Shown piece after piece: positions 17,562 through 25,407 of a stretch of 64,000 bases of DNA. How positions within the stretch are numbered: the first letter of the stretch is position 1; every line of letters begins with the position of its first letter. The DNA is from Sphingobacteriaceae bacterium (GTDB lineage: Bacteria > Bacteroidota > Bacteroidia > Sphingobacteriales > Sphingobacteriaceae): the NCBI GenBank assembly GCA_903642215.1, contig CAHJWG010000007.1, positions 157,833 to 221,832 on the forward strand. Direction: 5' to 3'. The notes below the pieces were generated by a model, which was not told the origin of the DNA, searched no databases, and saw nothing but the letters and a program-made list of their open reading frames with translations. A program made the position numbers and the translations under genes.

Positions 17562-17673
17562 TGTCATCCCGACGGTAGGAGGGATCTTCTTTCAACAATA
17601 ACCATATTTTTAGGTGATAAAAGAAGCATCACTTAAAATCGAAAGAAGATTTCTCTCTGCGGTCGAAATGACA
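17562..17673. mobile_element. MITE-like hairpin unit 1
   Basis: About 112 bp with imperfect terminal inverted repeats of about 32 bp: the left end begins TGTCATCCCGACGGTAGGAG and the right end is the reverse complement of TGTCATTTCGACCGCAGAGA. A motif copy (17616-17630) lies inside the loop. It encodes nothing. The sequence type (TGTCATTTCGA ... ATCTTCTTTC) is common as a dispersed repeat in Bacteroidota spacers. Confidence 0.55.
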
Positions 17674-17682
17674 AAGCCGCTC

Positions 17683-17767
17683 TGTCATTTTGATGATAGG
17701 AGGAATCTTCTTTGAAGCGATTAGTTTTATGTTTGAAAGAAGATTTCTCCCGTTAATCGAAATGACA
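17683..17767. mobile_element. MITE-like hairpin unit 2
   Basis: A second, shorter unit (85 bp) of the same family, in tandem with unit 1. Its ends TGTCATTTTGATGATAGGAG and the complement of TGTCATTTCGATTAACGGGA form an imperfect inverted repeat. Confidence 0.55.
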
Positions 17768-17782
17768 AAATTGGTTAATAAA

Positions 17783-19075
17783 TTATTTAATTACTTCAAA
17801 TCCAGCTTTTTGAAGGTCTTCCCAAAACGCAGGATAAGATTTTTCAACCACTTTAAAATCTTCAATTTCAACTTCCGGGACGATCAAAGCCAGCGGCGCA
17901 AAAGCCATGGCCATGCGGTGATCTTCGTAAGTATGGATAAAAACTTTTTCCGGAATGCTTCTTTTAGCACAATTAAGTTGGTAAACCTGTCCTTTTTCGG
18001 TCAGCTCCACACCAATTTTAGCCAACTCGTTTTGCAATGCTTTCACACGGTCAGTTTCTTTGATTTTTAAAGTTTCCAGGCCGGTAAAAGAAGCATCGTG
18101 GCCTAAAGCTGCACAAACTACAATTATGGTTTGCGCCAAATCCGGACAGGTTTTAAAGTCAAAAATCTTGCGGACAACCGCTTTCGGCTCTTTAATCAGC
18201 AAAACGCCACCGTTTTTAAACTGCGAAGTGATGCCGAAATTTGCCATGATTTCCGTAATTGTACTATCGCCCTGCAAGCTGTAAGCCGTTAATCCCGGCA
18301 AGAAAATCTCTGCTTCATCACACAAAGCCGCAATGGCGTACCAGTAAGAAGCCGCGCTCCAATCTGGTTCCACATAGATAATTGCAGGCTGAAAAGGTTG
18401 ATTTTGAATGGAAATTACATTGCCGTTCCACTGGTGCCGGATGCCGCCTAACTGCAACATCGAAAGCGTCATTTCGACATAAGGTTTGGACGTTAATTCG
18501 CCTTCTATGTGCAGATTTAATCCTAACAGAAGCTGTGAAGCGATCAGCAATAATGCCGTAATATACTGACTGCTGATATCGCCTTTTATGCTAATTTCTG
18601 CTGATTTCTGCTCAAAACCGCCAGTAATTTGGATAGGAGGGAAACCTTCATTTTCTACATAACTAATTTCCACACCCAAATTGCGCAAAGCATCAACCAA
18701 AACACCAATTGGCCGTTGCTTCATTCGTTCAGAACCGGTTAAAATTACCTGATGCTGTTTTTGCAGGGTAAAAAAAGCCGTTAAAAAACGCATGGCGGTT
18801 CCAGCCGGACCAATGTTTATTTCGGGAACGGGGAGCGAGGTTTGAGGTGCGAGGACATGTCCTGTTCCTCGCTCTCCGCTCTTTGAGCCTTCCTCCAAAA
18901 CTTTCGCCAACGTAACCGTATCCGCTGCTTCCGAAAGATTTTCAACCTTAACCTTTCCTTTACTTAAAGCGGAAATTATTAACGCACGGTTGCACTCACT
19001 TTTAGAACCGGTCAGCCGAATTTCAGCTCTAACGATCTTATCAGCTTTGCTTAAAACTAAATTCCCGGCTTCCAT
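17783..19075 (-). CDS. aroA: 3-phosphoshikimate 1-carboxyvinyltransferase (EPSP synthase)
   Basis: The enzyme joins shikimate 3-phosphate and phosphoenolpyruvate. The 430-residue protein has the N-terminal GSKSECNRALIISAL, the PEP-loop region NIGPAGTAMRFLTAFF, GDISSQYITALLLIA and C-terminal KETDRVKALQNELAKIG and YEDHRMAMAFAPLAL. About 20 residues (roughly 60-80, GSKSGERGTGHVLAPQTSLP) between VLEE and EINIGPAGTAM are not expected; they are encoded by a palindromic repeat inserted in frame (18830-18890). Three motif copies lie in the coding sequence (17955, 18086, 18752). The ATG overlaps the stop of the upstream DAHP synthase gene by one base, indicating translational coupling. Confidence 0.95.
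   Translation of the reverse strand: MEAGNLVLSKADKIVRAEIRLTGSKSECNRALIISALSKGKVKVENLSEAADTVTLAKVLEEGSKSGERGTGHVLAPQTSLPVPEINIGPAGTAMRFLTAFFTLQKQHQVILTGSERMKQRPIGVLVDALRNLGVEISYVENEGFPPIQITGGFEQKSAEISIKGDISSQYITALLLIASQLLLGLNLHIEGELTSKPYVEMTLSMLQLGGIRHQWNGNVISIQNQPFQPAIIYVEPDWSAASYWYAIAALCDEAEIFLPGLTAYSLQGDSTITEIMANFGITSQFKNGGVLLIKEPKAVVRKIFDFKTCPDLAQTIIVVCAALGHDASFTGLETLKIKETDRVKALQNELAKIGVELTEKGQVYQLNCAKRSIPEKVFIHTYEDHRMAMAFAPLALIVPEVEIEDFKVVEKSYPAFWEDLQKAGFEVIK
18830..18890. repeat. Palindromic repeat inserted in frame in aroA
   Basis: GAGCGAGG (18833-18840) and CCTCGCTC (18867-18874) are exact inverse arms around the perfect palindrome GGACATGTCC (18853-18862), and CCGCTCTTTGAG continues to 18887. 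It shares GAGGTTTGAGGT with repeats at 17531-17559. It keeps the aroA frame open and adds about 20 residues. Confidence 0.55.
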
Positions 19076-20181
19076 TAATCTTCTGCAACCGTAACGTGGT
19101 TCATAATTTCCGTTTGCTTGCGGATAGATTCGTGGTGCATCAATTCCAGTAGTTTCTCGGTAAAATCGGTACTCAGATTCAAAGCTTTTGCGTAGGAAGT
19201 GCGTTTATGCAAAATCTCATCCCAACGGTTCACCTGCAAAATCGTTACGTTATTATCGCGTTTGTAATTACCAATTTTTTCTACAACCTGCATTCTTTCG
19301 GCCATTTTAGAGATAATTTGGTCGTCAATTTTATCAATATGGGCGCGTAGTTCCGCCATTTTATCTTTTACGGATGCATCTTTTAGCTCTGGTTTTCTTT
19401 GCGTTAAATGATCCATTAATTCGCTTAAAGCAGACGGCGTTAACTGTTGTTTAGCGTCCGTCCACGCTACAGAAGGATCGATGTGCGATTCGATCATCAG
19501 GCCCTGCATATCCATATCCAATGCTTTTTGGGAAATGTACGGGATCAGCTCGCGGTTACCGCAAATGTGACTCGGATCATTAATTATCGGTAATTCCGGT
19601 GCCAACGTTTTCAAGCTGATCGCCAGATCCCAGTGCGGTTCGTTGCGGAAAGCTGTTTTTTCAAAAGATGAAAAACCGCGATGAATAGCCGCCAATTTGG
19701 TAATTCCGGCAGCATTTATCCGCTCCAAAGCACCAATCCACAGCGAAAGATCAGGGTTTACCGGGTTTTTAACCATCACCGGGATATCAATACCTTTCAG
19801 TGCATCTGCAATTTCCTGAACCGTAAACGGGTTCACGGTTGATCGCGCACCAACCCACAAAATATCAACGCCAGCATTCAAAGCTTCCTCTACATGTTTG
19901 GCGTTGGCAACTTCCACAGCAGTTGGCAAACCGGTTTCGTCTTTAGCGCGTTTTAACCATTGCAAACCGATGCTGCCGATGCCTTCAAACTCTCCGGGTC
20001 GCGTGCGTGGTTTCCAGATTCCGGCGCGTAAAGCAGTTACTTTACCGGTTTTGGCCAGCAAGTGTGCCGTGGCAACTAATTGTTCTTCAGTTTCTGCGGA
20101 ACACGGACCGGCAATTAATAAAGGTTCGTTTTTTGGGGTGATCCATGCGCTAAGCGGTTGTATTTTTAAGTCAAGTTTCAT
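19075..20181 (-). CDS. Bifunctional DAHP synthase / chorismate mutase
   Basis: The 368-residue fusion catalyses the first committed step of aromatic synthesis (PEP plus erythrose 4-phosphate to DAHP) and the conversion of chorismate to prephenate. The N-terminal domain (about 1-265) is a KdsA-like class I DAHP synthase with LIAGPCSAETEEQ, RAGIWKPRTRPGEFEGIG and VKNPVNPDLSLWIGA. The C-terminal AroQ-type mutase (about 280-360) shows MAELRAHIDKIDDQIISKMA and MQVVEKIGNYKRDNNV. It lies 52 nt after pheA and overlaps aroA by one base, all in one operon behind the Phe/Tyr attenuator. The fused arrangement is typical of Bacteroidota. Confidence 0.94.
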   Translation of the reverse strand: MKLDLKIQPLSAWITPKNEPLLIAGPCSAETEEQLVATAHLLAKTGKVTALRAGIWKPRTRPGEFEGIGSIGLQWLKRAKDETGLPTAVEVANAKHVEEALNAGVDILWVGARSTVNPFTVQEIADALKGIDIPVMVKNPVNPDLSLWIGALERINAAGITKLAAIHRGFSSFEKTAFRNEPHWDLAISLKTLAPELPIINDPSHICGNRELIPYISQKALDMDMQGLMIESHIDPSVAWTDAKQQLTPSALSELMDHLTQRKPELKDASVKDKMAELRAHIDKIDDQIISKMAERMQVVEKIGNYKRDNNVTILQVNRWDEILHKRTSYAKALNLSTDFTEKLLELMHHESIRKQTEIMNHVTVAED

Positions 20182-20233
20182 AATGGTGGGATTTTATTTA
20201 TGTTGATGATTTTTATGCGATAAAAGAAGTATG

Positions 20234-21064
20234 TTATATTTTGTTGTTTTTGCGGTATTCGCCCAAAATGTTAAAATTTTGCGTGTGCTTTAAAACCTGC
20301 TTAATGGCGGCATCGTAGTGCGTGGCTTCCTGCCATTCCACATCGGCATAAAACATGTATTCGCTGCGTTTGCCCAGCACCGGCATCGATTGTATTTTGC
20401 TGAGGTTGATATCATTCTCCGCCAAAATATTCAATACTTTAGCCAGCGAACCAACCTCGTTTCCGGCCTGAAAACACAAAGAAGCTTTATTCGGATCAGC
20501 AACTGTACCACTGTTTTTATCGGCCATAATTAAAAAACGGGTGTAGTTTTTTTTATTGGATTCGATGCGTTTCTCCAAAAAAACCAGCTCATATAATTCG
20601 GCTGCCATTGCGTTGGCAATTGCAACGGTATCCGTCAGTTTTTCATCGTGAACGCGTTTGGCGCAGGCAGCCGTATCGGTGCTTTCTATCAGTTTAATCT
20701 GCGGATATTCTTCCATAAAATCAACACACTGGCGCAATGCAATCGGGTGGGAAATGGCATATTTTATATCATTAAACTTTACGCCTGGATAAGCCAGCAA
20801 ATGCAATTGTATCCGCAGAGAAACCTCACCCACAACCGGGAAGTTGTAGTTCATCATCAGCGAATAATTGGGCAATAAACTGCCGGCAATGCTGTTTTCT
20901 ATCGCCATTACCACGTAATCTACTTCTTTTTTGCTGAGTGCTTCGAAAGTTTGCTTAAAAGAAGTACATTCTACCAGTTCAATATCTTCGCCAAAAAACT
21001 TGACGGCCGCTTCCTGGTGGAAAGATGCCTTGATGCCTTGTATTGCAACCCGTGGTTTGTTCAT
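20234..21064 (-). CDS. pheA: Prephenate dehydratase
   Basis: The enzyme turns prephenate into phenylpyruvate for phenylalanine. The 276-residue monofunctional form has the periplasmic-binding-like catalytic domain (1-180), including AIENSIAGSLLPNY and the conserved KKNYTRFLIM, and a C-terminal ACT domain (about 190-270) with VGSLAKVLNILAENDINLSK and IQSMP in place of the ESRP phenylalanine-binding motif. It is the first structural gene after the leader and attenuator, and so appears to be controlled both allosterically and by attenuation. Motif-like sequences occur at 20509 and 20955 within the gene. Confidence 0.94.
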   Translation of the reverse strand: MNKPRVAIQGIKASFHQEAAVKFFGEDIELVECTSFKQTFEALSKKEVDYVVMAIENSIAGSLLPNYSLMMNYNFPVVGEVSLRIQLHLLAYPGVKFNDIKYAISHPIALRQCVDFMEEYPQIKLIESTDTAACAKRVHDEKLTDTVAIANAMAAELYELVFLEKRIESNKKNYTRFLIMADKNSGTVADPNKASLCFQAGNEVGSLAKVLNILAENDINLSKIQSMPVLGKRSEYMFYADVEWQEATHYDAAIKQVLKHTQNFNILGEYRKNNKI

Positions 21065-21079
21065 GATATGTGTAAATGC

Positions 21080-21112
21080 AAAAAGTCCCGGCTGTTTGGG
21101 CCGGGACTTTTT
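21080..21112 (-). terminator. Intrinsic terminator of the pheA attenuator
   Basis: A perfect 13-bp stem (AAAAAGTCCCGGC pairing with GCCGGGACTTTTT) with a 7-nt loop at 21093-21099 ends in a T-run on the minus strand. It lies between the leader ORF and pheA, 15 nt before the pheA start. Its first arm includes AGTCCCGG, which is also complementary to CCGGGACT at the leader's stop codon. Confidence 0.9.
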
Positions 21113-21146
21113 GATGTTTTATTTCTTTATTTAAAAATGCAACAGA

Positions 21147-21218
21147 TCAGTCCCGGTTACCGCTAAAGTAAAAGTAAAAGTAAAAGAAACCGAAGAAAAA
21201 AGTGTTGCTGATAATCAT
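21147..21218 (-). CDS. Phe/Tyr-rich leader peptide of the aromatic operon
   Basis: The 23-codon ORF on the minus strand begins ATGATTATCAGC and ends CGGGACTGA. Residues 7-18 read FFFGFFYFYFYF: eight Phe and three Tyr codons among twelve. The codons are TTT/TTC and TAC. Its end overlaps segment A (CCGGGACT, 21156-21149), which can pair with AGTCCCGG in the terminator arm to form an antiterminator. Stalling at Phe or Tyr codons when charged tRNA is scarce should leave A free and let transcription reach pheA; a ribosome at the stop codon would cover A and allow termination. The peptide itself probably has no other role. Confidence 0.9.
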   Translation of the reverse strand: MIISNTFFFGFFYFYFYFSGNRD

Positions 21219-21235
21219 TGTTGTAATTCCGTTTT

Positions 21236-21265
21236 CAAATGTACATGGAAAAAGGAGAATGTCAA
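21236..21265 (-). promoter_or_regulatory. Promoter of the pheA leader
   Basis: On the minus strand TTGACA begins at 21265 and TACATTTG (TAnnTTTG) lies at 21243-21236, with 20 nt between TTG and TA. This fits the Bacteroidota housekeeping promoter. Transcription should start about 10 nt before the leader ATG at 21218. Confidence 0.75.
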
Positions 21266-21273
21266 GAAATTTT

Positions 21274-21630
21274 TCAATTATTTTCTGTGAGAAAAAGCAA
21301 AACGGAATTAAACTGAACTTTCAAATTTTGGATGTTAGTATGAATAATATCCCAAATGGTAAATAAATCAACGCCAAAATATTCGTGAACCAGTATGTTT
21401 CTTAAGCCCTTCAACTCTTTCCAGGGAATATCTGGGAACTTATCTTTTGTTGAAGTCGAGATATGGTTTGATGCTTCTCCAATAATTTCTAATAATTTGA
21501 TTGAAGCTAACTGATAAGTAATGTCAGACGTTAAAGTCTCAAAGTTTTTATTAGCAGAAATGTTAATCAATTGGTTAATAGCATCTAAAACATGCTTTAC
21601 TCTTACTTCATCTTTATAATTCACGCTCAT
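21274..21630 (-). CDS. hepT: HepT-like HEPN toxin (DUF86)
   Basis: The 118-residue helical protein is the RNase toxin of a MntA/HepT pair. The motif LRNILVHEYFGVD holds the HEPN RNase signature RX4HXY, with Arg and His as catalytic residues and Tyr as the residue that the partner enzyme AMPylates in characterised pairs. ASIKLLEIIGEASNHIS is the other typical DUF86 segment. Its start overlaps the end of mntA by 17 nt, showing coupled translation. It lies directly upstream of the pheA leader promoter but is separate in function. Confidence 0.9.
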   Translation of the reverse strand: MSVNYKDEVRVKHVLDAINQLINISANKNFETLTSDITYQLASIKLLEIIGEASNHISTSTKDKFPDIPWKELKGLRNILVHEYFGVDLFTIWDIIHTNIQNLKVQFNSVLLFLTENN

Positions 21631-21919
21631 AAATCAAGCGTTTATCCTGCTCAATAAAAGGTTTAATATAAGCTGATGCGCTATTTGTAGTAACCAAATC
21701 GACTTCAATATGAAGCAACTCTTTTAACTGCTCAAACCAGCCGTAAAAAGCTAAACCTGTATTTTGCTGATAGTCCAGCTCGAGGTACAAATCAATATCA
21801 CTGTTATTTGAAGATTCTCCGCGAGCAAATGAACCAAATACATAAACCTTTTTTACCGGTTTATCTTTAAAAAAAGATCTGATTTTTTGATAAATCTGTG
21901 CATCTGAATCCATAACCAA
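21614..21919 (-). CDS. mntA: MntA-like minimal nucleotidyltransferase antitoxin
   Basis: The 101-residue protein has the polymerase-beta fold signature GSFARGESSNNSDIDLYLEL, i.e. GSX10DXD, which is the active site of MNT-type adenylyltransferases. In known MntA/HepT pairs it neutralises the toxin by adding AMP to the tyrosine of the RX4HXY motif. It could start at Met 1 or Met 3 (VMDSDAQIYQ). It is the first gene of the pair and overlaps hepT by 17 nt. A motif copy lies just upstream (21938-21952), within the end of the next gene. Confidence 0.9.
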   Translation of the reverse strand: MVMDSDAQIYQKIRSFFKDKPVKKVYVFGSFARGESSNNSDIDLYLELDYQQNTGLAFYGWFEQLKELLHIEVDLVTTNSASAYIKPFIEQDKRLIYEREL

Positions 21920-21930
21920 ACTTACACATT

Positions 21931-22866
21931 TTATGCTGATACTTCTTTTAGCACATAAAATTCTGATTTTGAAGTCCGTTCCAACTCCGCGTAATACTCC
22001 TGCTGCATCACCTTGGCAACCTGCGTACTGCCGTCATGGCTCCAACCGGGAGGCATTACCAGATATTTAACTTTAGCCGAAAATGTTGGTGCTTTTTTTA
22101 CATCGGCAATTAAAGCTTTCCATTCGTGGAAAATGATGTTGGATACGCCTAAATTGTCTGGTTGTGTGGTTAATCCGTATCTAATCGGTTCGGGTAAATC
22201 TTCCTGGTAAGTACCAAAAAGCCGATCCCAAATGATAAACATCATACCCATATTTTTATCCAGATAAGGCACGTTGGAAGCATGATGAATACGGTGATGC
22301 GCTGGCGTTACAAATAAATAACTGTACCAGCGCGGAAAGTTGATTTCTGCCTGCGTATGCACCAGATTACCATAAAGTTGGGTAAGCAGATAAGCATACA
22401 GAATATCCAACGCCGAGAAACCCATCAAAGCTAACGGCAAGTAAAAAATAACGCGGTAAAAAGGTTCAAATACGGTAGAGCGGAAGCCGGTTGTTAAATT
22501 AAAATGTTCGGAAGAATGATGCGTAACATGCATCGCCCAAAACATGCGGCTGTAATGGCCAACATAATGCAAAACCCAGTACAAAAAATCCTGTGTTACA
22601 ACGAGTACAAACCAGTATAAAATCACGTTTTGAATCTGAAATAAACGGAACTGGTAAAAATAATTCAGCACAAAAAATGTTGCTCCTTTTACAGCCAAAT
22701 TAATGAAAAACGTGATCGAGGTAAGGTAAATATTCGTCCAGGTATCGCGTTTTTCGTAATATTTACGGTCTTCGCGGTAGCTAAAATACATCTCTACCAA
22801 AGTCAGGATGATCAGCAGGGCAAACAATCCGGCAGCGGCTTCATTTTTCGGGTCTAAACCAAACAT
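21931..22866 (-). CDS. Sterol desaturase / fatty acid hydroxylase family membrane enzyme
   Basis: The best start is the Met at 22866, one base after the aroB stop codon, giving 311 residues; an upstream Met at 22929 would lie inside aroB. Several hydrophobic helices are present (AAAGLFALLIILTLVEM, ITFFINLAVKGATFFVL, VILYWFVLVVTQDFLYWVL). The di-iron histidine boxes are visible: HYVGH, HVTHHSSEHF and HRIHH. Members oxidise lipids (sterols, fatty acids, carotenoids or ether lipids) in the membrane; the substrate here is unknown. It is probably cotranscribed with aroB. A motif copy encodes the YVLKEVSA end. Confidence 0.85.
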   Translation of the reverse strand: MFGLDPKNEAAAGLFALLIILTLVEMYFSYREDRKYYEKRDTWTNIYLTSITFFINLAVKGATFFVLNYFYQFRLFQIQNVILYWFVLVVTQDFLYWVLHYVGHYSRMFWAMHVTHHSSEHFNLTTGFRSTVFEPFYRVIFYLPLALMGFSALDILYAYLLTQLYGNLVHTQAEINFPRWYSYLFVTPAHHRIHHASNVPYLDKNMGMMFIIWDRLFGTYQEDLPEPIRYGLTTQPDNLGVSNIIFHEWKALIADVKKAPTFSAKVKYLVMPPGWSHDGSTQVAKVMQQEYYAELERTSKSEFYVLKEVSA

Positions 22867-22867
22867 A

Positions 22868-23923
22868 TTAACAATTAAGGTAGAAAAGTAAACTTGCACA
22901 AAGTTCCTCTTCGTTGCAGTAATTATCAATAGTGCATTGTCCGATTTGCGTCAATAACGAACAGTTGATATTACCCGAAGAGTTTTTTTTATCACTCTTC
23001 ATCAAATCTACCAAAACCGGAACCCATACTTCTTTTACCGTATATTTTTTGTAAAACTGTTTAAAAGTTTGTACAATAATATCGAATTCTTGCTTTGATA
23101 AACCGTTTTTTCGGGTTGATAAATACGCTTCGCAAACCATGCCGACGGCAATTGCTTCGCCGTGCAGCAACGGATCGGGATCGTTTTTGAGCGAAAAACT
23201 TTCTATCGCGTGGCCAACGGTATGGCCGAAATTAAGCGTTTTACGCAATCCTTTTTCTTCCGGATCTTCTAAAACAACATTGTTTTTAAGATTTACAGAA
23301 TGATGGACCATAGCCGGACTAACGTTTTCCGGCGATACTTCTTTTAGCAGGTAAAAATAGTTGCGGTCGGCAATTAAACCGTGTTTTAACATTTCTGCAA
23401 AGCCGGAAACCAACTGTCGCGTCGGTAAAGTTTTCAAAAAATCAGCATTGATAAAAACAGCTTTCGGCTGTGCAAAAGTGCCGATTATATTTTTTAAATG
23501 ATTCATATCGATGCCGGTTTTGCCGCCAACAGAAGCATCAACCTGCGAAAGCAAAGTAGTTGGAACCTGCACAAAATCGATCCCGCGTTTAAAAGTGGAA
23601 GCCGCAAAACCGCCCATATCTGTAATTACGCCGCCGCCAACATTAATCAGCAAACTATTGCGGTCAGCCTTAAAATCAATCAGCATCCGCCAAATACCGA
23701 TGCAAAAATCAATGTTCTTGTTTTCTTCTCCGGAGGAAACTTCGATTAGATCGTAATCCGTAATATCCAGGTTTGATAGTAGCATCGGTAAACAGAATTT
23801 TTCGGTTTTTTCATCCACCAAAAAAAATATTTTACTGTATTTTCCCTGCTGCAAAAACAGGTTGACGGCTGTAAAATCGTTGCTAAAAACAACCGGATAA
23901 GAAATGCTTTGTATCGTTTCCAT
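22868..23923 (-). CDS. aroB: 3-dehydroquinate synthase
   Basis: The second step of the shikimate pathway, NAD+- and metal-dependent. The 351-residue protein has LINVGGGVITDMGGFAAS (NAD-binding), RGIDFVQVPTTLLSQVDASV and GGKTGIDMNHLKNIIGTF, with the metal-binding His region LNFGHTVGHAIES and HGEAIAVGM. It is the second gene of an apparent S4 protein - aroB - desaturase operon (2-nt and 1-nt gaps) and is separate from the attenuated pheA operon. Two motif copies lie in the coding sequence (23026-23040 and 23334-23348), both read as YxVKEVxx or YLLKEVSP. Confidence 0.95.
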   Translation of the reverse strand: METIQSISYPVVFSNDFTAVNLFLQQGKYSKIFFLVDEKTEKFCLPMLLSNLDITDYDLIEVSSGEENKNIDFCIGIWRMLIDFKADRNSLLINVGGGVITDMGGFAASTFKRGIDFVQVPTTLLSQVDASVGGKTGIDMNHLKNIIGTFAQPKAVFINADFLKTLPTRQLVSGFAEMLKHGLIADRNYFYLLKEVSPENVSPAMVHHSVNLKNNVVLEDPEEKGLRKTLNFGHTVGHAIESFSLKNDPDPLLHGEAIAVGMVCEAYLSTRKNGLSKQEFDIIVQTFKQFYKKYTVKEVWVPVLVDLMKSDKKNSSGNINCSLLTQIGQCTIDNYCNEEELCASLLFYLNC

Positions 23924-23925
23924 AA

Positions 23926-24132
23926 TTAAATCACCTGTATTTTTTTACCGTTAAAAGTAATTATATCGCCCGTTCTTACCTTTAAACGTTTGCGGTAATC
24001 CACCTCGCCGTTATATTTTACCTTTCCTTCGGTAACCATAATTTGCGCTTCGCCGCCGGTTTGTACCAGTCCGGCGGCCTTTAATAATTGGATCAGCGTA
24101 ATAAATTCGCCTTGTAATTTAAATTCGATCAT
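23926..24132 (-). CDS. Small S4-domain RNA-binding protein
   Basis: The 68-residue protein consists of a single S4 RNA-binding fold (LIQLLKAAGLVQTGGEAQIM, then VKYNGEVDYRKRLKVRTGDII), of the YbcJ/YaaA type, which binds structured RNA. Its stop is 2 nt before the aroB start, so the two are cotranscribed. The partner RNA is unknown. Confidence 0.85.
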   Translation of the reverse strand: MIEFKLQGEFITLIQLLKAAGLVQTGGEAQIMVTEGKVKYNGEVDYRKRLKVRTGDIITFNGKKIQVI

Positions 24133-24198
24133 GTTTTGTAAAAATAGAACTATTGGTAATTTTCGGGCGTTAATCTATCATTCAATAACTAATTTTGT

Positions 24199-25407
24199 AT
24201 GATGGAAATCCGCGAGCCGAACAAAACAACGATTAAAAGTACACCTTTATCTTTTGAAAATACAGAAATTGCTTTTAAGCACGAAAGTAATGCCGATTTA
24301 AACCGGGCTTACTGGTTGTTTAAAATTATCAATTTAAATTTTCTGGTCAAAATCGGGCCGCCGATAACCAATTTCGCTTTCAAAATTGGTTTGCCGATCA
24401 AATCTTTGGTGAAAGCAACCATCTTCAACCATTTCTGCGGAGGAGAAACCATTGCCGAATGCGAGCCGGCCATTCAAAATCTACAGTCCGGAAAAGTGGG
24501 TACTATCCTGGATTATTCTGTGGAAGGCGAAGATGAAGAAGCGGTTTTTAACGATACGCGCGACCAGATAATTGCTACGATAAAAAGAGCAAAAGGAGAT
24601 GCAGCCATTCCGTTAACGGTTTTTAAAGTTACGGGCGTGGGCCGATTTGATTTGCTGGAAAAGGCGGATGCCGGTTTAACTTTTTCTGCGGAAGAAGAAG
24701 CAGAATGGCAAAAAATATTTGATCGCGTAGATACCATTTGTCAAACTGCTTTTGATCTGGATGTGCCGGTGATGATTGATGCAGAAGAAACCTGGATTCA
24801 GCGGACTATTGATTTGCTGGCACAAAACATGATGCGGCATTACAATCAAAAAAAAGTGATTATTTATAACACTTATCAGCTTTACCGGCATGATAAATTA
24901 GTTTCTTTAAAATCAGATTTCAAAACTGCTTCGGAAGAGAACTTTTTACTCGGCGCAAAACTTGTTCGCGGCGCATATATGGAAAAGGAAAATAAACGTG
25001 CGTTAGAAAAAGGTTATCCAACATTAATCCAACCGGATAAAACCGCAGCCGACCGTGATTATAACCTGGCGTTACGATTTTGTGTGGAGCATATTGGCCG
25101 GATTGCTTTTGTTTGCGGCACACATAATGAACAAAGCTGTATGCTGCTGGCAGATTTACTTGATGAATACCGGCTTTCTCCAAACCACCCGCATGTACAC
25201 TTTTCGCAGTTGCTGGGCATGAGCGATAACCTGAGCTTTAATCTTTCCAACGCCGGTTACAACGTGGCTAAGTACGTGCCTTTCGGGCCGGTAAAAGCAG
25301 TATTGCCTTATTTGTTTCGGCGCGCGCAGGAAAATACGGCCATTGCCGGGCAAACCAGCCGCGAATTGGATTTGATTTTGAAAGAGAAAAACAGGAGAAA
25401 AATTTAA
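24199..25407 (+). CDS. Proline dehydrogenase
   Basis: The FAD enzyme oxidises L-proline to pyrroline-5-carboxylate and passes electrons to the respiratory chain. The 402-residue monofunctional form has a typical (beta/alpha)8 barrel: GTILDYSVEGEDEE, VFKVTGVGRFDLLEKA, VPVMIDAEETWIQRTIDLL, GAKLVRGAYMEKEN and FVCGTHNEQS, with the C-terminal YVPFGPVKAVLPYLFRRAQEN. It starts ATGATG; a putative -7 box TAATTTTG (24190-24197) ends only one base before the first ATG, so either the message is leaderless or a different promoter is used. It is a single gene followed by a motif copy (25423-25437). Confidence 0.9.
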   Translation: MMEIREPNKTTIKSTPLSFENTEIAFKHESNADLNRAYWLFKIINLNFLVKIGPPITNFAFKIGLPIKSLVKATIFNHFCGGETIAECEPAIQNLQSGKVGTILDYSVEGEDEEAVFNDTRDQIIATIKRAKGDAAIPLTVFKVTGVGRFDLLEKADAGLTFSAEEEAEWQKIFDRVDTICQTAFDLDVPVMIDAEETWIQRTIDLLAQNMMRHYNQKKVIIYNTYQLYRHDKLVSLKSDFKTASEENFLLGAKLVRGAYMEKENKRALEKGYPTLIQPDKTAADRDYNLALRFCVEHIGRIAFVCGTHNEQSCMLLADLLDEYRLSPNHPHVHFSQLLGMSDNLSFNLSNAGYNVAKYVPFGPVKAVLPYLFRRAQENTAIAGQTSRELDLILKEKNRRKI

